Positions 57,254 through 64,000 of a DNA stretch of 64,000 nucleotides are shown piece after piece. The translations under genes and the position numbers were made by a program. How positions within the stretch are numbered: position 1 is the stretch's first letter; the number at the start of each line of letters is the position of its first letter. The DNA comes from Algoriphagus chordae (lineage in GTDB: Bacteria > Bacteroidota > Bacteroidia > Cytophagales > Cyclobacteriaceae): assembly GCF_003254055.1 (NCBI RefSeq), contig NZ_QKZT01000010.1, positions 139,820 to 203,819 on the forward strand, in the 5' to 3' direction. The notes beneath the pieces were generated by a model. The model ran no database searches and was not told the DNA's origin. It saw only the letters and a list, made by a program, of their open reading frames with translations.

Positions 57254-58744
57254 TTATTTAACCGATGAGTGGGCAAATGGCCAATTCGAATCTTCGGTTC
57301 GACTACGATCCATGATTTCAAGCATTTCCATCAATACCTTAGGATATTCATTAGCTAGATTACTGGTTTCTCCAGGATCCTTGGATAAGTCAAAAAGCAA
57401 AACTTCTGACCCCTCACTAAAAACATTTAGTCTAATAGCCTTCCAGTTGCCTTTTCTTACTGCCTGTTTGCCATTTTGCTCATGAAATTCCCAATACAAA
57501 CTAGCATGGTTTTTTTGAGAGTTTTCCCCCAGTAGTGTCGGCAAAAAGCTAATTCCATCTATTCCCTCAGGAATAGCTACTCCTGTCACATCAGCAAGTG
57601 TTGGTAGTACATCCCAGAAAGTCGATACCTGAACAGTCTCAGTTCCAGCAGTTATTTTTCCAGGCCATCTCGCCAGCATAGGCACCCGTATTCCACCTTC
57701 ATATAGATCTCTTTTATATCCTTTGAATTGCCCATTGCTATTAAAGAAATCCGGGTCTGCTCCCCCTTCCTTATGCGGACCGTTGTCCGACGTGAAAATC
57801 ACTAAGGTATTTTCAGCCAATCCTAAGTCGTCTAGTTTATCCAATATCTCTCCTACCTGATCGTCCAAAAGCTTGATCATTGCTGCAAAAGCAGCTCTTG
57901 GCATTGGTTGAGACCCATAAGCCCCCATTTTATAACGCGGATTTTCGGGGTCATCAACACCTCTATATGCAGGCTCAGGCTCAAACACACTGATATACAT
58001 AGAATCCGGATTAGTTTTCTCAAGAAATAGCTGCATATATTCTGCTGGAGCAACAAGCTCTGCATGTGGGATTATTGAAGGAACAAAAAGAAAAAATGGA
58101 CTATCCTTATGTCTGTCAATGAAATCCAATGTTTTTTGATGAATAAGATCGGGAGCATACAAACCTTCTAGAGTGTCGCGGTTTTCCACCAACTCTACCA
58201 GCTTGTCGTTGTCGTAGAGTTCTCTTGGAAAATAATTATGGGCAATGGTCTGGCTGTTATATCCAAAAAATTCATCAAAGCCTTGATTGAGTGGTGCTCC
58301 AGTACTACCAGGGTAACCTAGCCCCCACTTGCCAAAAGCTCCCGTGACATAACCATTCTCTTTCAACAATTTCGGAATGGTGATTGCCTCCAGCGACAAA
58401 GGAAATTGTCCCCCATTTATACCCTTATTTCCTCGAACTTCTATATGACCCGTATGTAAGCCTGTCATCAGCGCGGCTCTTGAAGGAGCACAAACAGTCG
58501 ATCCAGCATAATGTTGAGTGAAAAGCATGCCCTCTTTAGCTAACCTGTCAATGTTTGGCGTTTCAAATTTCTCTTGACCATAAGCACTCAAATCTCCATA
58601 GCCTAGGTCATCTGCCACAATGTATATAATGTTGGGTTTGCTAGAAACAATACTTTGCCCCTGTCCTTCGAATGTCTGAGAAAACAAGACAAAAAATAGA
58701 AATACGAAATAGATGACTTTCAAATGGCAAGCTGTACCCTTCAT
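57254..58744 (-). CDS. S1-family sulfatase
   Basis: Start at ATG 58744 (MKGTACHLKVIYFVF), since the longer frame adds a lysine/arginine-rich stretch before the signal. The signal ends near FEGQGQS. Metal site PNIIYIVADDLGYGDLSAYG, formylglycine Cys85 in CAPSRAALMTGLHTGH, FTSDNGPHKEGGADPDFF, and C-terminal EVLLFDLSKDPGETSNLANE. It differs from the three sulfatases at 13788-19151. It lies 32 bp downstream of the dehydrogenase pseudogene on the same strand, suggesting the two were once part of one unit. Confidence 0.94.
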   Translation of the reverse strand: MKGTACHLKVIYFVFLFFVLFSQTFEGQGQSIVSSKPNIIYIVADDLGYGDLSAYGQEKFETPNIDRLAKEGMLFTQHYAGSTVCAPSRAALMTGLHTGHIEVRGNKGINGGQFPLSLEAITIPKLLKENGYVTGAFGKWGLGYPGSTGAPLNQGFDEFFGYNSQTIAHNYFPRELYDNDKLVELVENRDTLEGLYAPDLIHQKTLDFIDRHKDSPFFLFVPSIIPHAELVAPAEYMQLFLEKTNPDSMYISVFEPEPAYRGVDDPENPRYKMGAYGSQPMPRAAFAAMIKLLDDQVGEILDKLDDLGLAENTLVIFTSDNGPHKEGGADPDFFNSNGQFKGYKRDLYEGGIRVPMLARWPGKITAGTETVQVSTFWDVLPTLADVTGVAIPEGIDGISFLPTLLGENSQKNHASLYWEFHEQNGKQAVRKGNWKAIRLNVFSEGSEVLLFDLSKDPGETSNLANEYPKVLMEMLEIMDRSRTEDSNWPFAHSSVK

Positions 58745-58813
58745 TTCCTTTTTTTTTATTCTAATGAACCTACAATCCCTTCTTTTCAAAAGCTATATAG
58801 AACTTGCAATTAT

Positions 58814-59236
58814 TCATTTAAAGAGTTGGGCAAGAACTCCCAGTAGTCCTATCAGTAGACATAAGGGAGAAAATAATTTTCTGTCCAGCTGGGCGAATTC
58901 TGTGTTTTTAACTCGTTTGAAAAACCCGATATACCTAAACTCTCCTATTGCTCTCAAAAGGAAAATAACTGGGATAATCCAACCCACATAGTTTAGTATC
59001 CATTCTGGAAGGTGAAAAGCAAAAAGGCCTGTTTTAAAAACATAGAACATTCCAAAAGCTGTCAATCCTAAGCCCACAATAGCACTATCTAATCTTTTGG
59101 GATTCAAAACTCTTTCGCCTCGTTCATCAGTAGGTAAGGATTCTTTGAACCCAAACTCTCCACCGAATACCCAATTGAAGTGAATCAAAGCGAGTACAAT
59201 CAGGATAAGGCTTAATAGAACTGATAAAATCATCAT
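58814..59236 (-). CDS. DUF3995-type small membrane protein
   Basis: Starts at the tandem ATG 59236 (the frame extends to a TTG at 59251). Four membrane segments: ILSVLLSLILIVLALIHFNW, LDSAIVGLGLTAFGMFYVF, LNYVGWIIPVIFLLRAIGEF and LCLLIGLLGVLAQLF. LIHFNWVFGGEFGF and FRYIGFFKRV fit DUF3995. Function unknown. Confidence 0.75.
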   Translation of the reverse strand: MMILSVLLSLILIVLALIHFNWVFGGEFGFKESLPTDERGERVLNPKRLDSAIVGLGLTAFGMFYVFKTGLFAFHLPEWILNYVGWIIPVIFLLRAIGEFRYIGFFKRVKNTEFAQLDRKLFSPLCLLIGLLGVLAQLFK

Positions 59237-59324
59237 TTTACTTTGGACCAATTATATGAGGAGTGCTAGTTTCAACAGCATTCATTGTCCTTTTCTATAA
59301 GCCCCAACAGAATATCCCTGAGTC

Positions 59325-60170
59325 TTACTGCCCATATTCATCAAAGAATTGGGGTGCATCTTTTATGTTTTGAATGCCAAAAATCCAGCAAACTTCACTC
59401 AAATCTGAGAAATCCAATCCGCCACTGGCTACTGCCTCATTATTGTAACGTCCGTCTTTTCCATTGTATGCTAAGCCAATTTCAACCGCCATTTCCCATA
59501 TTCCAAGAAGTTTAGGATCCTTGATCTCGCTCTCCCAAGCTGTATATTCAGGAATGCGGAAACCTGGAGAACCATTACCCACAGCATTTCCATCTGGGAT
59601 TTTTTGGTAATCTGTTGTTGCTTGCACAAATTTCAAGCTTTCGGGAGAAGTAACTTTCTCATTCCAATCACTATGCTGAACCACATGAACACGCGTTGAA
59701 ACATCTATTTTGGGCAATTCTGCTTGAATCGCTTTCACCAGTTTGGCTGTAAAATCAGATTGCCCAGCTTCTGCTATCCATATATCTCCATTCTTGTTTA
59801 AGGTCTTTTTCACCTTTTTCATCACCTGCTCAAGTGCCTTATTTGAATTTGCATCTGCATCAGACCAGTTGTCTTCAAAGGCAAGTTGGAAAAGATCATT
59901 GGGCGGAACATACAAGCCTTCCTGAATCCCATAAGTACCCGCAACGGCATGATAATTCACCTTTTCAAATTTGGAATGGGACATCAACGTGATCAAAGCT
60001 GCAGCAGTGTGAATATCATCCACGTCTGTTTTGCAGTCAAAATTCACAAGAAGCAAATCTTTCTTGATATTAAACTCGGCCGCTAAAACTAGCTCCGCTT
60101 TTATAGTGAAACTTTCAAAGCAGACAAACAAAGCTGTGATTGCTGCAAAAATTAGAGGTTTTGACTTCAT
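59325..60170 (-). CDS. Secreted divergent nucleoside-hydrolase-like protein
   Basis: The 281-residue protein has a signal peptide (VCFESFTIKA) and the Asp-rich motif LLLVNFDCKTDVDDIHTAAA (about 39-58) at the place of the nucleoside-hydrolase DTDxxxDD metal site. IWIAEAGQSDFTAKLVKAIQ follows. The metal-site spacing is altered compared with the 20417-21406 protein, so the activity may differ. It is transcribed away from the GH95 gene. Function unknown. Confidence 0.65.
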   Translation of the reverse strand: MKSKPLIFAAITALFVCFESFTIKAELVLAAEFNIKKDLLLVNFDCKTDVDDIHTAAALITLMSHSKFEKVNYHAVAGTYGIQEGLYVPPNDLFQLAFEDNWSDADANSNKALEQVMKKVKKTLNKNGDIWIAEAGQSDFTAKLVKAIQAELPKIDVSTRVHVVQHSDWNEKVTSPESLKFVQATTDYQKIPDGNAVGNGSPGFRIPEYTAWESEIKDPKLLGIWEMAVEIGLAYNGKDGRYNNEAVASGGLDFSDLSEVCWIFGIQNIKDAPQFFDEYGQ

Positions 60171-60484
60171 TCTATTTTAGTTGTAAGGTGATTCATTCCT
60201 TAGCCAAATACATTTTGGCTGAACATAAACACAAATTAGGGATTCGTGAATTGCATTCAAGGCTGCTTATTAAAAAAATTTCAGAAGTAAGAAGTACAAT
60301 GCTATGTTTTATAAAGTAATCCAATAACACTTCAAGTGGTCTGATACAGTATTCCAGAAGATTCACTAGATAATACTCCAGTCGAGTCGAAATGACAAAA
60401 CATTTCTTCTTTGTAGTAAAGTATGAACATACAAGATTCAGCGGTGGTGTTTCGACCTCATTTGGACAAAGGAGCTAAGATTAA
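60171..60484. other. 314-bp intergenic region with an eroded dispersed repeat
   Basis: No gene seen. The stretch GTCGAGTCGAAATGACA near 60382 resembles repeats found around many Bacteroidota genes, as does the GAGCGAAATCGAAATG segment near 63777. Confidence 0.4.
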
Positions 60485-60703
60485 TTAAAAGGGCTCCTTA
60501 CCTGTACTGCCAGAATTCAACTTGGAACCACTTCTTAGGATAAGGTAGCCACCAGCAACGCCGAGCGCTATTCTTAGTGCTAAATTTTTGTTTGCAATGG
60601 CAAGTGAGAGTACATAGGTGCCCGCAAGCAAGGAGGTAAGTCCTTCAGAATAATTAGAGACTTGCAAAAATCTGTTTGCGATACTTGTATGCTGATCTTT
60701 CAT
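60485..60703 (-). CDS. Small membrane protein (72 aa)
   Basis: Two hydrophobic stretches (GLTSLLAGTYVLSLAIAN, LALRIALGVAGGYLILRSGS) in a 72-residue frame with a good ATG. The layout recalls YgaP-like/DUF2892 small membrane proteins but no firm match can be made. Confidence 0.5.
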   Translation of the reverse strand: MKDQHTSIANRFLQVSNYSEGLTSLLAGTYVLSLAIANKNLALRIALGVAGGYLILRSGSKLNSGSTGKEPF

Positions 60704-61129
60704 AGCTGTGGGGTTTTAGTTGACTTTAAAATCACAAAGTACATGCTAGATTATAATATAGTCAAATCAGGACTTCCAAGTCCTAAAAGCTTCCTGCTTC
60801 TTGATTCAAACGGGAATAAATTACTCAATTTGCGCAGGCAATCGAAAAAAGTCTCCATTTATTGCTTTTCATTTTTTTGATAAATGGAGCTGCTTTTACA
60901 GCATTTTTTTTCTTTGAATCTGATAAACGACTTGAATCCAAGCCTATTTTTCAACAAAGTCTCAGGTAAAAACCACTAGTTTTAGAAAATAATAAGCAGG
61001 TTTCTGAAGGCACAATCTCAACATCTCCTCCCCACTTTTATATCACTTTGTTTCCTAAATGAGCTATTCTTAGATTGGTTGTACATAAGAAAGAAATCTA
61101 TAGAACCTCCCCTTTTTCCAAGATTGACA
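60704..61129. other. 426-bp intergenic region
   Basis: AT-rich, with runs of T and no convincing coding frame. A stem of 9 bp or so can be drawn around 60855-60889 (GTCTCCATTTAT and ATAAATGGAG) and may be a terminator-like hairpin. Confidence 0.45.
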
Positions 61130-61356
61130 ATGTCCTTTTCACTAAACCCCAAAACCCGCTTTATACTACCTCTCTGCATTAGCATGAGCTTTTTATCAAT
61201 TGCTACATTTGGGCAGAAAATCATGTCTCGATCGCAGACAACAACTACAATTTTGAACTAGGACCAAATCAAATTCAAGTCAAAGGAATGACGAAGAAAA
61301 ATATTAAAATTGACGAGATTCAAGCTCCCAAAGTGGAGTTTGCACCAATAAATTAG
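61130..61356 (+). pseudogene. Remnant of a secreted protein: signal peptide joined to a C-terminal tail
   Basis: ATG 61130 starts a clear signal peptide, ILPLCISMSFLSIATFGQK. It then runs into noise and a stop, while another frame reads VSIADNNYNFELGPNQIQVK and KIDEIQAPKVEFAPIN up to TAG 61354-61356. The tail looks like the last beta-strands of a secreted glycosidase, but the family cannot be named. The structure (start plus end, frameshifted joint) repeats that of the sulfatase remnant at 11639-11883. It directly precedes the GH95 gene on the same strand. Confidence 0.6.
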
Positions 61357-61433
61357 AATGAGAACTATGTCAATTGGCTGACATTTAAAGCTAATTAATC
61401 CAAAATAGCGATTTCAAAATATTTCCTAAAACC

Positions 61434-63737
61434 ATGAAGAACAAGACCCTAAGAATTAGTCTAATGCTAGTACTGCTGGCGTTTAGCCTACCGAGTTTGG
61501 CACAGGTAAAAAATAGAGCAACTATACCTTATGACTTATCATTTGATTACTTACCTCAAACATGGGATGAGGGCCTGCCGCTAGGAAATGGTCATATAGG
61601 TGCTCTGATCTGGGAAAAAGACAGTAAGCTGAGACTTTCCATGGATCATGTGAATTTGTGGGATTTGCGTCCCATGGAGAATTTGGAGGGAGAAGAATGG
61701 AAATTCTCTTGGGTAGTAGAGCAGTGGAAAAACAAGGAATACCAACGTGTTCAGAACTTATTCGACGTCCCCTATGATGCCTCGCCTGCACCTTCCAAAA
61801 TCCCTGGGGCAGCGATAGAATTTGCAACACAAGCGTTCGGAAAAGTCCTCAATAGTAACCTAAACTTGAATTCTGGTATTGCAGAAGTGACATGGGATTC
61901 AGGAGTGAAGTTGAAAACTTTTGTTCACGCAACACAAAATGCTGGCTTTTTCAAGTTTGAAGGCCTAGATCAAAATAAGTTTATTCCTGAAATCAGCATA
62001 CCTGCTTATGCACTAGATAAAACATCAGAATCGGCAAATTCATTAACTGGCCAGGATTTGAGAAGACTAAAATATGATTTGGGGGATGTTACAAAGACAG
62101 ATTCTTCTATAGTTTATGTGCAGCAAGGCTGGGCTGAATCCAGTTATCAGGTTTCTATCCGCTGGAAAAGTGAAGGAACTCAGCTGGTCGGTGTTTGGAG
62201 TATCTCTGTGATCAATGAAGAAGTTAGCAGTGATTACATTGCCTCTGAATTGACCAGCAAAAGCTTAGCCCCGGGATATGATAATTCCCTCAGTAGCCAC
62301 TTGGACTGGTGGAAAAACTATTGGTCCAAATCTAGTATTTCTATTCCAGACAGCATTTTGGAGCGCCAATGGTATTTGGAGCAATATAAGTTTGGCGCAG
62401 CCGCACGAGCTGATGCCCCTCCTATTTCCTTACAAGCTGTTTGGACTGCAGACAATGGCAAACTACCACCTTGGAAGGGTGATTTCCACCATGATCTCAA
62501 TACCCAGCTGAGTTATTGGCCAGCTTACTCTGGCAATCACTTGGATCTTTCTATTGGTTATGTTGACTGGCTATGGCAATACAAGGATACCTTCAAGGCC
62601 TATACAAAAGCCTACTTTGGAACGAATGGATTGAATGTGCCCGGAGTCACTACACTGACTGGTGAACCTATGGGTGGCTGGATCCAATATTCATTTGGAC
62701 CAACTGTTTCGGGTTGGTTGGCTCAGCATTTCTACCTGCAATGGAGGTATTCCATGGATAGAGAGTTTTTAGAAAATCGAGCTTATCCTTGGTTCGCCGA
62801 AGTGGCCACCTACCTCAATGAAGTTTCAATTAGAGATGAAAATGGTAACAAAAAACTACCTGCCAGTTCATCACCGGAATTGCATAACAATAGTCCAGAG
62901 GCTTGGTTTGATGCGACCACAAACTTTGATTTGGCCATCATTCGATACGTCTATACCAAGGCGGCTGAATTAGCTAGAGAATTAGGAAACATAGAGGAAG
63001 CTGAATCTTGGGAGCAGCAGTTAGCCGAATGGCCAAATTATGCTGTGGATCCAGAATCTGGCCTAATGATAGCACCAGGAATACCTTTTGACGCATCACA
63101 TAGACACTTTTCTCATTTGATGGGAATTCATCCTCTGAGCCTGATCAACTGGTCTGATGGAGCAGAATCACAAGAAATAATCCGCAATACGGTCGCTAAT
63201 TTGAAGGTGTTGGGAAGCAAAGCTTGGGTTGGATATTCTTTCAGCTGGCTAGGAAATCTTCAAGCCAGAATGCTAGATGGAAATGGTGCTGCCGAAACCT
63301 TGAGGTTGTTTGCCGAGAACTTCTGCCTTCCTAATAGTTTCCATGTCAATGGAGACCAATCAGGCAAAGGTTACTCCGATTTCACCTATAGGCCTTTCAC
63401 ACTTGAAGGAAATTTTGCCTTTGCAGCCGGAGTTCAAGAAATGCTTATCCAAAGTCATGAGGGATTTATCCGCTTGTTTCCTGCCATTCCTGAAAATTGG
63501 GAAACAGCATCCTTCGACAAATTCTTAGCCGAAGGAGCTTTTGAACTCAGTGCTACTAAGAATGGTAATACGGTGAATGTATCAATCAGCTCACGCCAAG
63601 CAGGCCCCCTTAAGATTCTCAATCCTTTCCCATCAATCGTTCTTGCTAATGGAGATCCATTGGAACAAGGTGCATTTTATGAGAAATTGATGGAAAAGGG
63701 TGAGCGTTTAGAATTAGAATTTCGGGTGGTTGATTAA
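61434..63737 (+). CDS. GH95-type alpha-L-fucosidase/alpha-L-galactosidase
   Basis: The 767-residue secreted enzyme has a signal ending LPSLAQ. The N-terminal beta-domain has the GH95 hallmark EGLPLGNGHIGALIW (about 42-57). The (alpha/alpha)6 barrel includes WYLEQYKFGAAARADAPPIS, DFHHDLNTQLSYWPAYSGNH (about 350-370), SSPELHNNSP and DASHRHFSHLMGIHPL. A C-terminal segment matches EMLIQSHEGFIRLFPAIPEN. Porphyran and agar contain L-galactose units, for which GH95 galactosidases are known. The usual NxN pair of the fucosidase base site appears here as DLN, an unusual variation. Retained as a GH95 clan member with moderate certainty on substrate. Confidence 0.85.
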   Translation: MKNKTLRISLMLVLLAFSLPSLAQVKNRATIPYDLSFDYLPQTWDEGLPLGNGHIGALIWEKDSKLRLSMDHVNLWDLRPMENLEGEEWKFSWVVEQWKNKEYQRVQNLFDVPYDASPAPSKIPGAAIEFATQAFGKVLNSNLNLNSGIAEVTWDSGVKLKTFVHATQNAGFFKFEGLDQNKFIPEISIPAYALDKTSESANSLTGQDLRRLKYDLGDVTKTDSSIVYVQQGWAESSYQVSIRWKSEGTQLVGVWSISVINEEVSSDYIASELTSKSLAPGYDNSLSSHLDWWKNYWSKSSISIPDSILERQWYLEQYKFGAAARADAPPISLQAVWTADNGKLPPWKGDFHHDLNTQLSYWPAYSGNHLDLSIGYVDWLWQYKDTFKAYTKAYFGTNGLNVPGVTTLTGEPMGGWIQYSFGPTVSGWLAQHFYLQWRYSMDREFLENRAYPWFAEVATYLNEVSIRDENGNKKLPASSSPELHNNSPEAWFDATTNFDLAIIRYVYTKAAELARELGNIEEAESWEQQLAEWPNYAVDPESGLMIAPGIPFDASHRHFSHLMGIHPLSLINWSDGAESQEIIRNTVANLKVLGSKAWVGYSFSWLGNLQARMLDGNGAAETLRLFAENFCLPNSFHVNGDQSGKGYSDFTYRPFTLEGNFAFAAGVQEMLIQSHEGFIRLFPAIPENWETASFDKFLAEGAFELSATKNGNTVNVSISSRQAGPLKILNPFPSIVLANGDPLEQGAFYEKLMEKGERLELEFRVVD

Positions 63738-64000
63738 TGGAATGGCTGGATTATTTGGCGTAGTTGCTGTCACATTGAGCGAAATCGAAATGTTGTTTTA
63801 AGAGATTGAAAACCTGAATACTAATTTTTACCTCTGGCTGTCCAGGAGTAAATAAATCATTAGCGAAAAAGCGTCAATTCCTGGTGCCATGTTAAAAATG
63901 CTTTCTTACTATATATCATTTATTCATAAAGGCACATTTTGTGAATCACTATTCAAAACATTACTTTCCTAGGGAAATCACAGCCTTCTCTGATATTGCT
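63738..64000. other. Terminal intergenic region
   Basis: 263 bp with no gene seen. It contains the dispersed-repeat-like GAGCGAAATCGAAATG near 63777, followed by AT-rich sequence. Confidence 0.4.

Noticed and set aside
61079..61261. 60-codon frame as a complete small gene
   Set aside because: Only the signal-peptide part is protein-like; the rest is the wrong frame of a deletion remnant.
1..64000. CRISPR arrays, transposases, integrases, tRNA or rRNA genes
   Set aside because: None was recognised on either strand; there is no evidence here for a recent insertion element.

Overview
The window (about 41% GC by eye, no tRNA or rRNA seen) comes from a marine Bacteroidota, most likely a member of the Cytophagales/Cyclobacteriaceae type. 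Two SusC/SusD pairs, lipoproteins with short lipobox signals, start codons without Shine-Dalgarno sequences and SusR-like TPR/helix-turn-helix regulators support this. The order-level placement is inference. The content is that of a red-algal galactan (agar/porphyran) utilization super-locus with a polyol operon inserted in it.

Layout: (1) 1-6416, minus: a truncated SusD, SusC1 and a tandem DUF1080 lipoprotein. (2) 6600-11541: a LacI regulator divergent from a polyol (mannitol-type) 2-dehydrogenase, MFS permease and fructokinase, with a paired LacI-type operator between them. (3) 11639-19151, minus: a deleted sulfatase remnant, a sialate-O-acetylesterase-type SGNH esterase and three sulfatases. 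(4) 19502-27400: an L-domain-like lipoprotein, a nucleoside-hydrolase-fold protein, then a P450/ferredoxin/ferredoxin reductase/Zn-alcohol dehydrogenase/esterase operon divergent from an AraC regulator. It matches the known cassette that oxidatively demethylates 6-O-methyl-D-galactose and disposes of formaldehyde. (5) 27423-34631, minus: a tightly packed four-gene set with two c-type haem proteins (DUF1549/LamG/DUF1553 and DUF2231/LRR), a DUF1501 protein and an NHL protein. Its function is undescribed as far as I know, and it is divergent from the first SusR-like regulator.

(6) 36469-45322, minus: a GH16 beta-agarase of AgaA type, then an operon running from a GH117 neoagarobiose hydrolase through Zn-dehydrogenase, SDR, aldehyde dehydrogenase, enolase-superfamily cycloisomerase, mutarotase and a RhaT-type transporter. 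This is a near-complete 3,6-anhydro-L-galactose pathway. (7) 45723-54200, plus: the second SusR-like regulator and SusC2/SusD2/surface glycan-binding lipoprotein. (8) 54632-64000: housekeeping-type membrane genes, a decayed copy of the alcohol dehydrogenase, a fourth sulfatase, a second nucleoside-hydrolase-fold protein, a decayed secreted-protein gene and a GH95-type alpha-L-fucosidase/galactosidase.

Together: agarase and GH117 release D-galactose and anhydro-L-galactose. Sulfatases, the GH95 enzyme and the esterase would trim porphyran-type decorations, and the P450 cassette removes methyl groups. SusCD pairs import oligosaccharides and the dehydrogenase operon feeds 2-keto-3-deoxy-sugar acids onward (their kinase and aldolase are not in the window). 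Three genes (sulfatase, alcohol dehydrogenase, an unidentified secreted protein) have been reduced to a start plus a later fragment joined out of frame, which points to recent internal deletions. All family calls are from reading the proteins; no database search was run.
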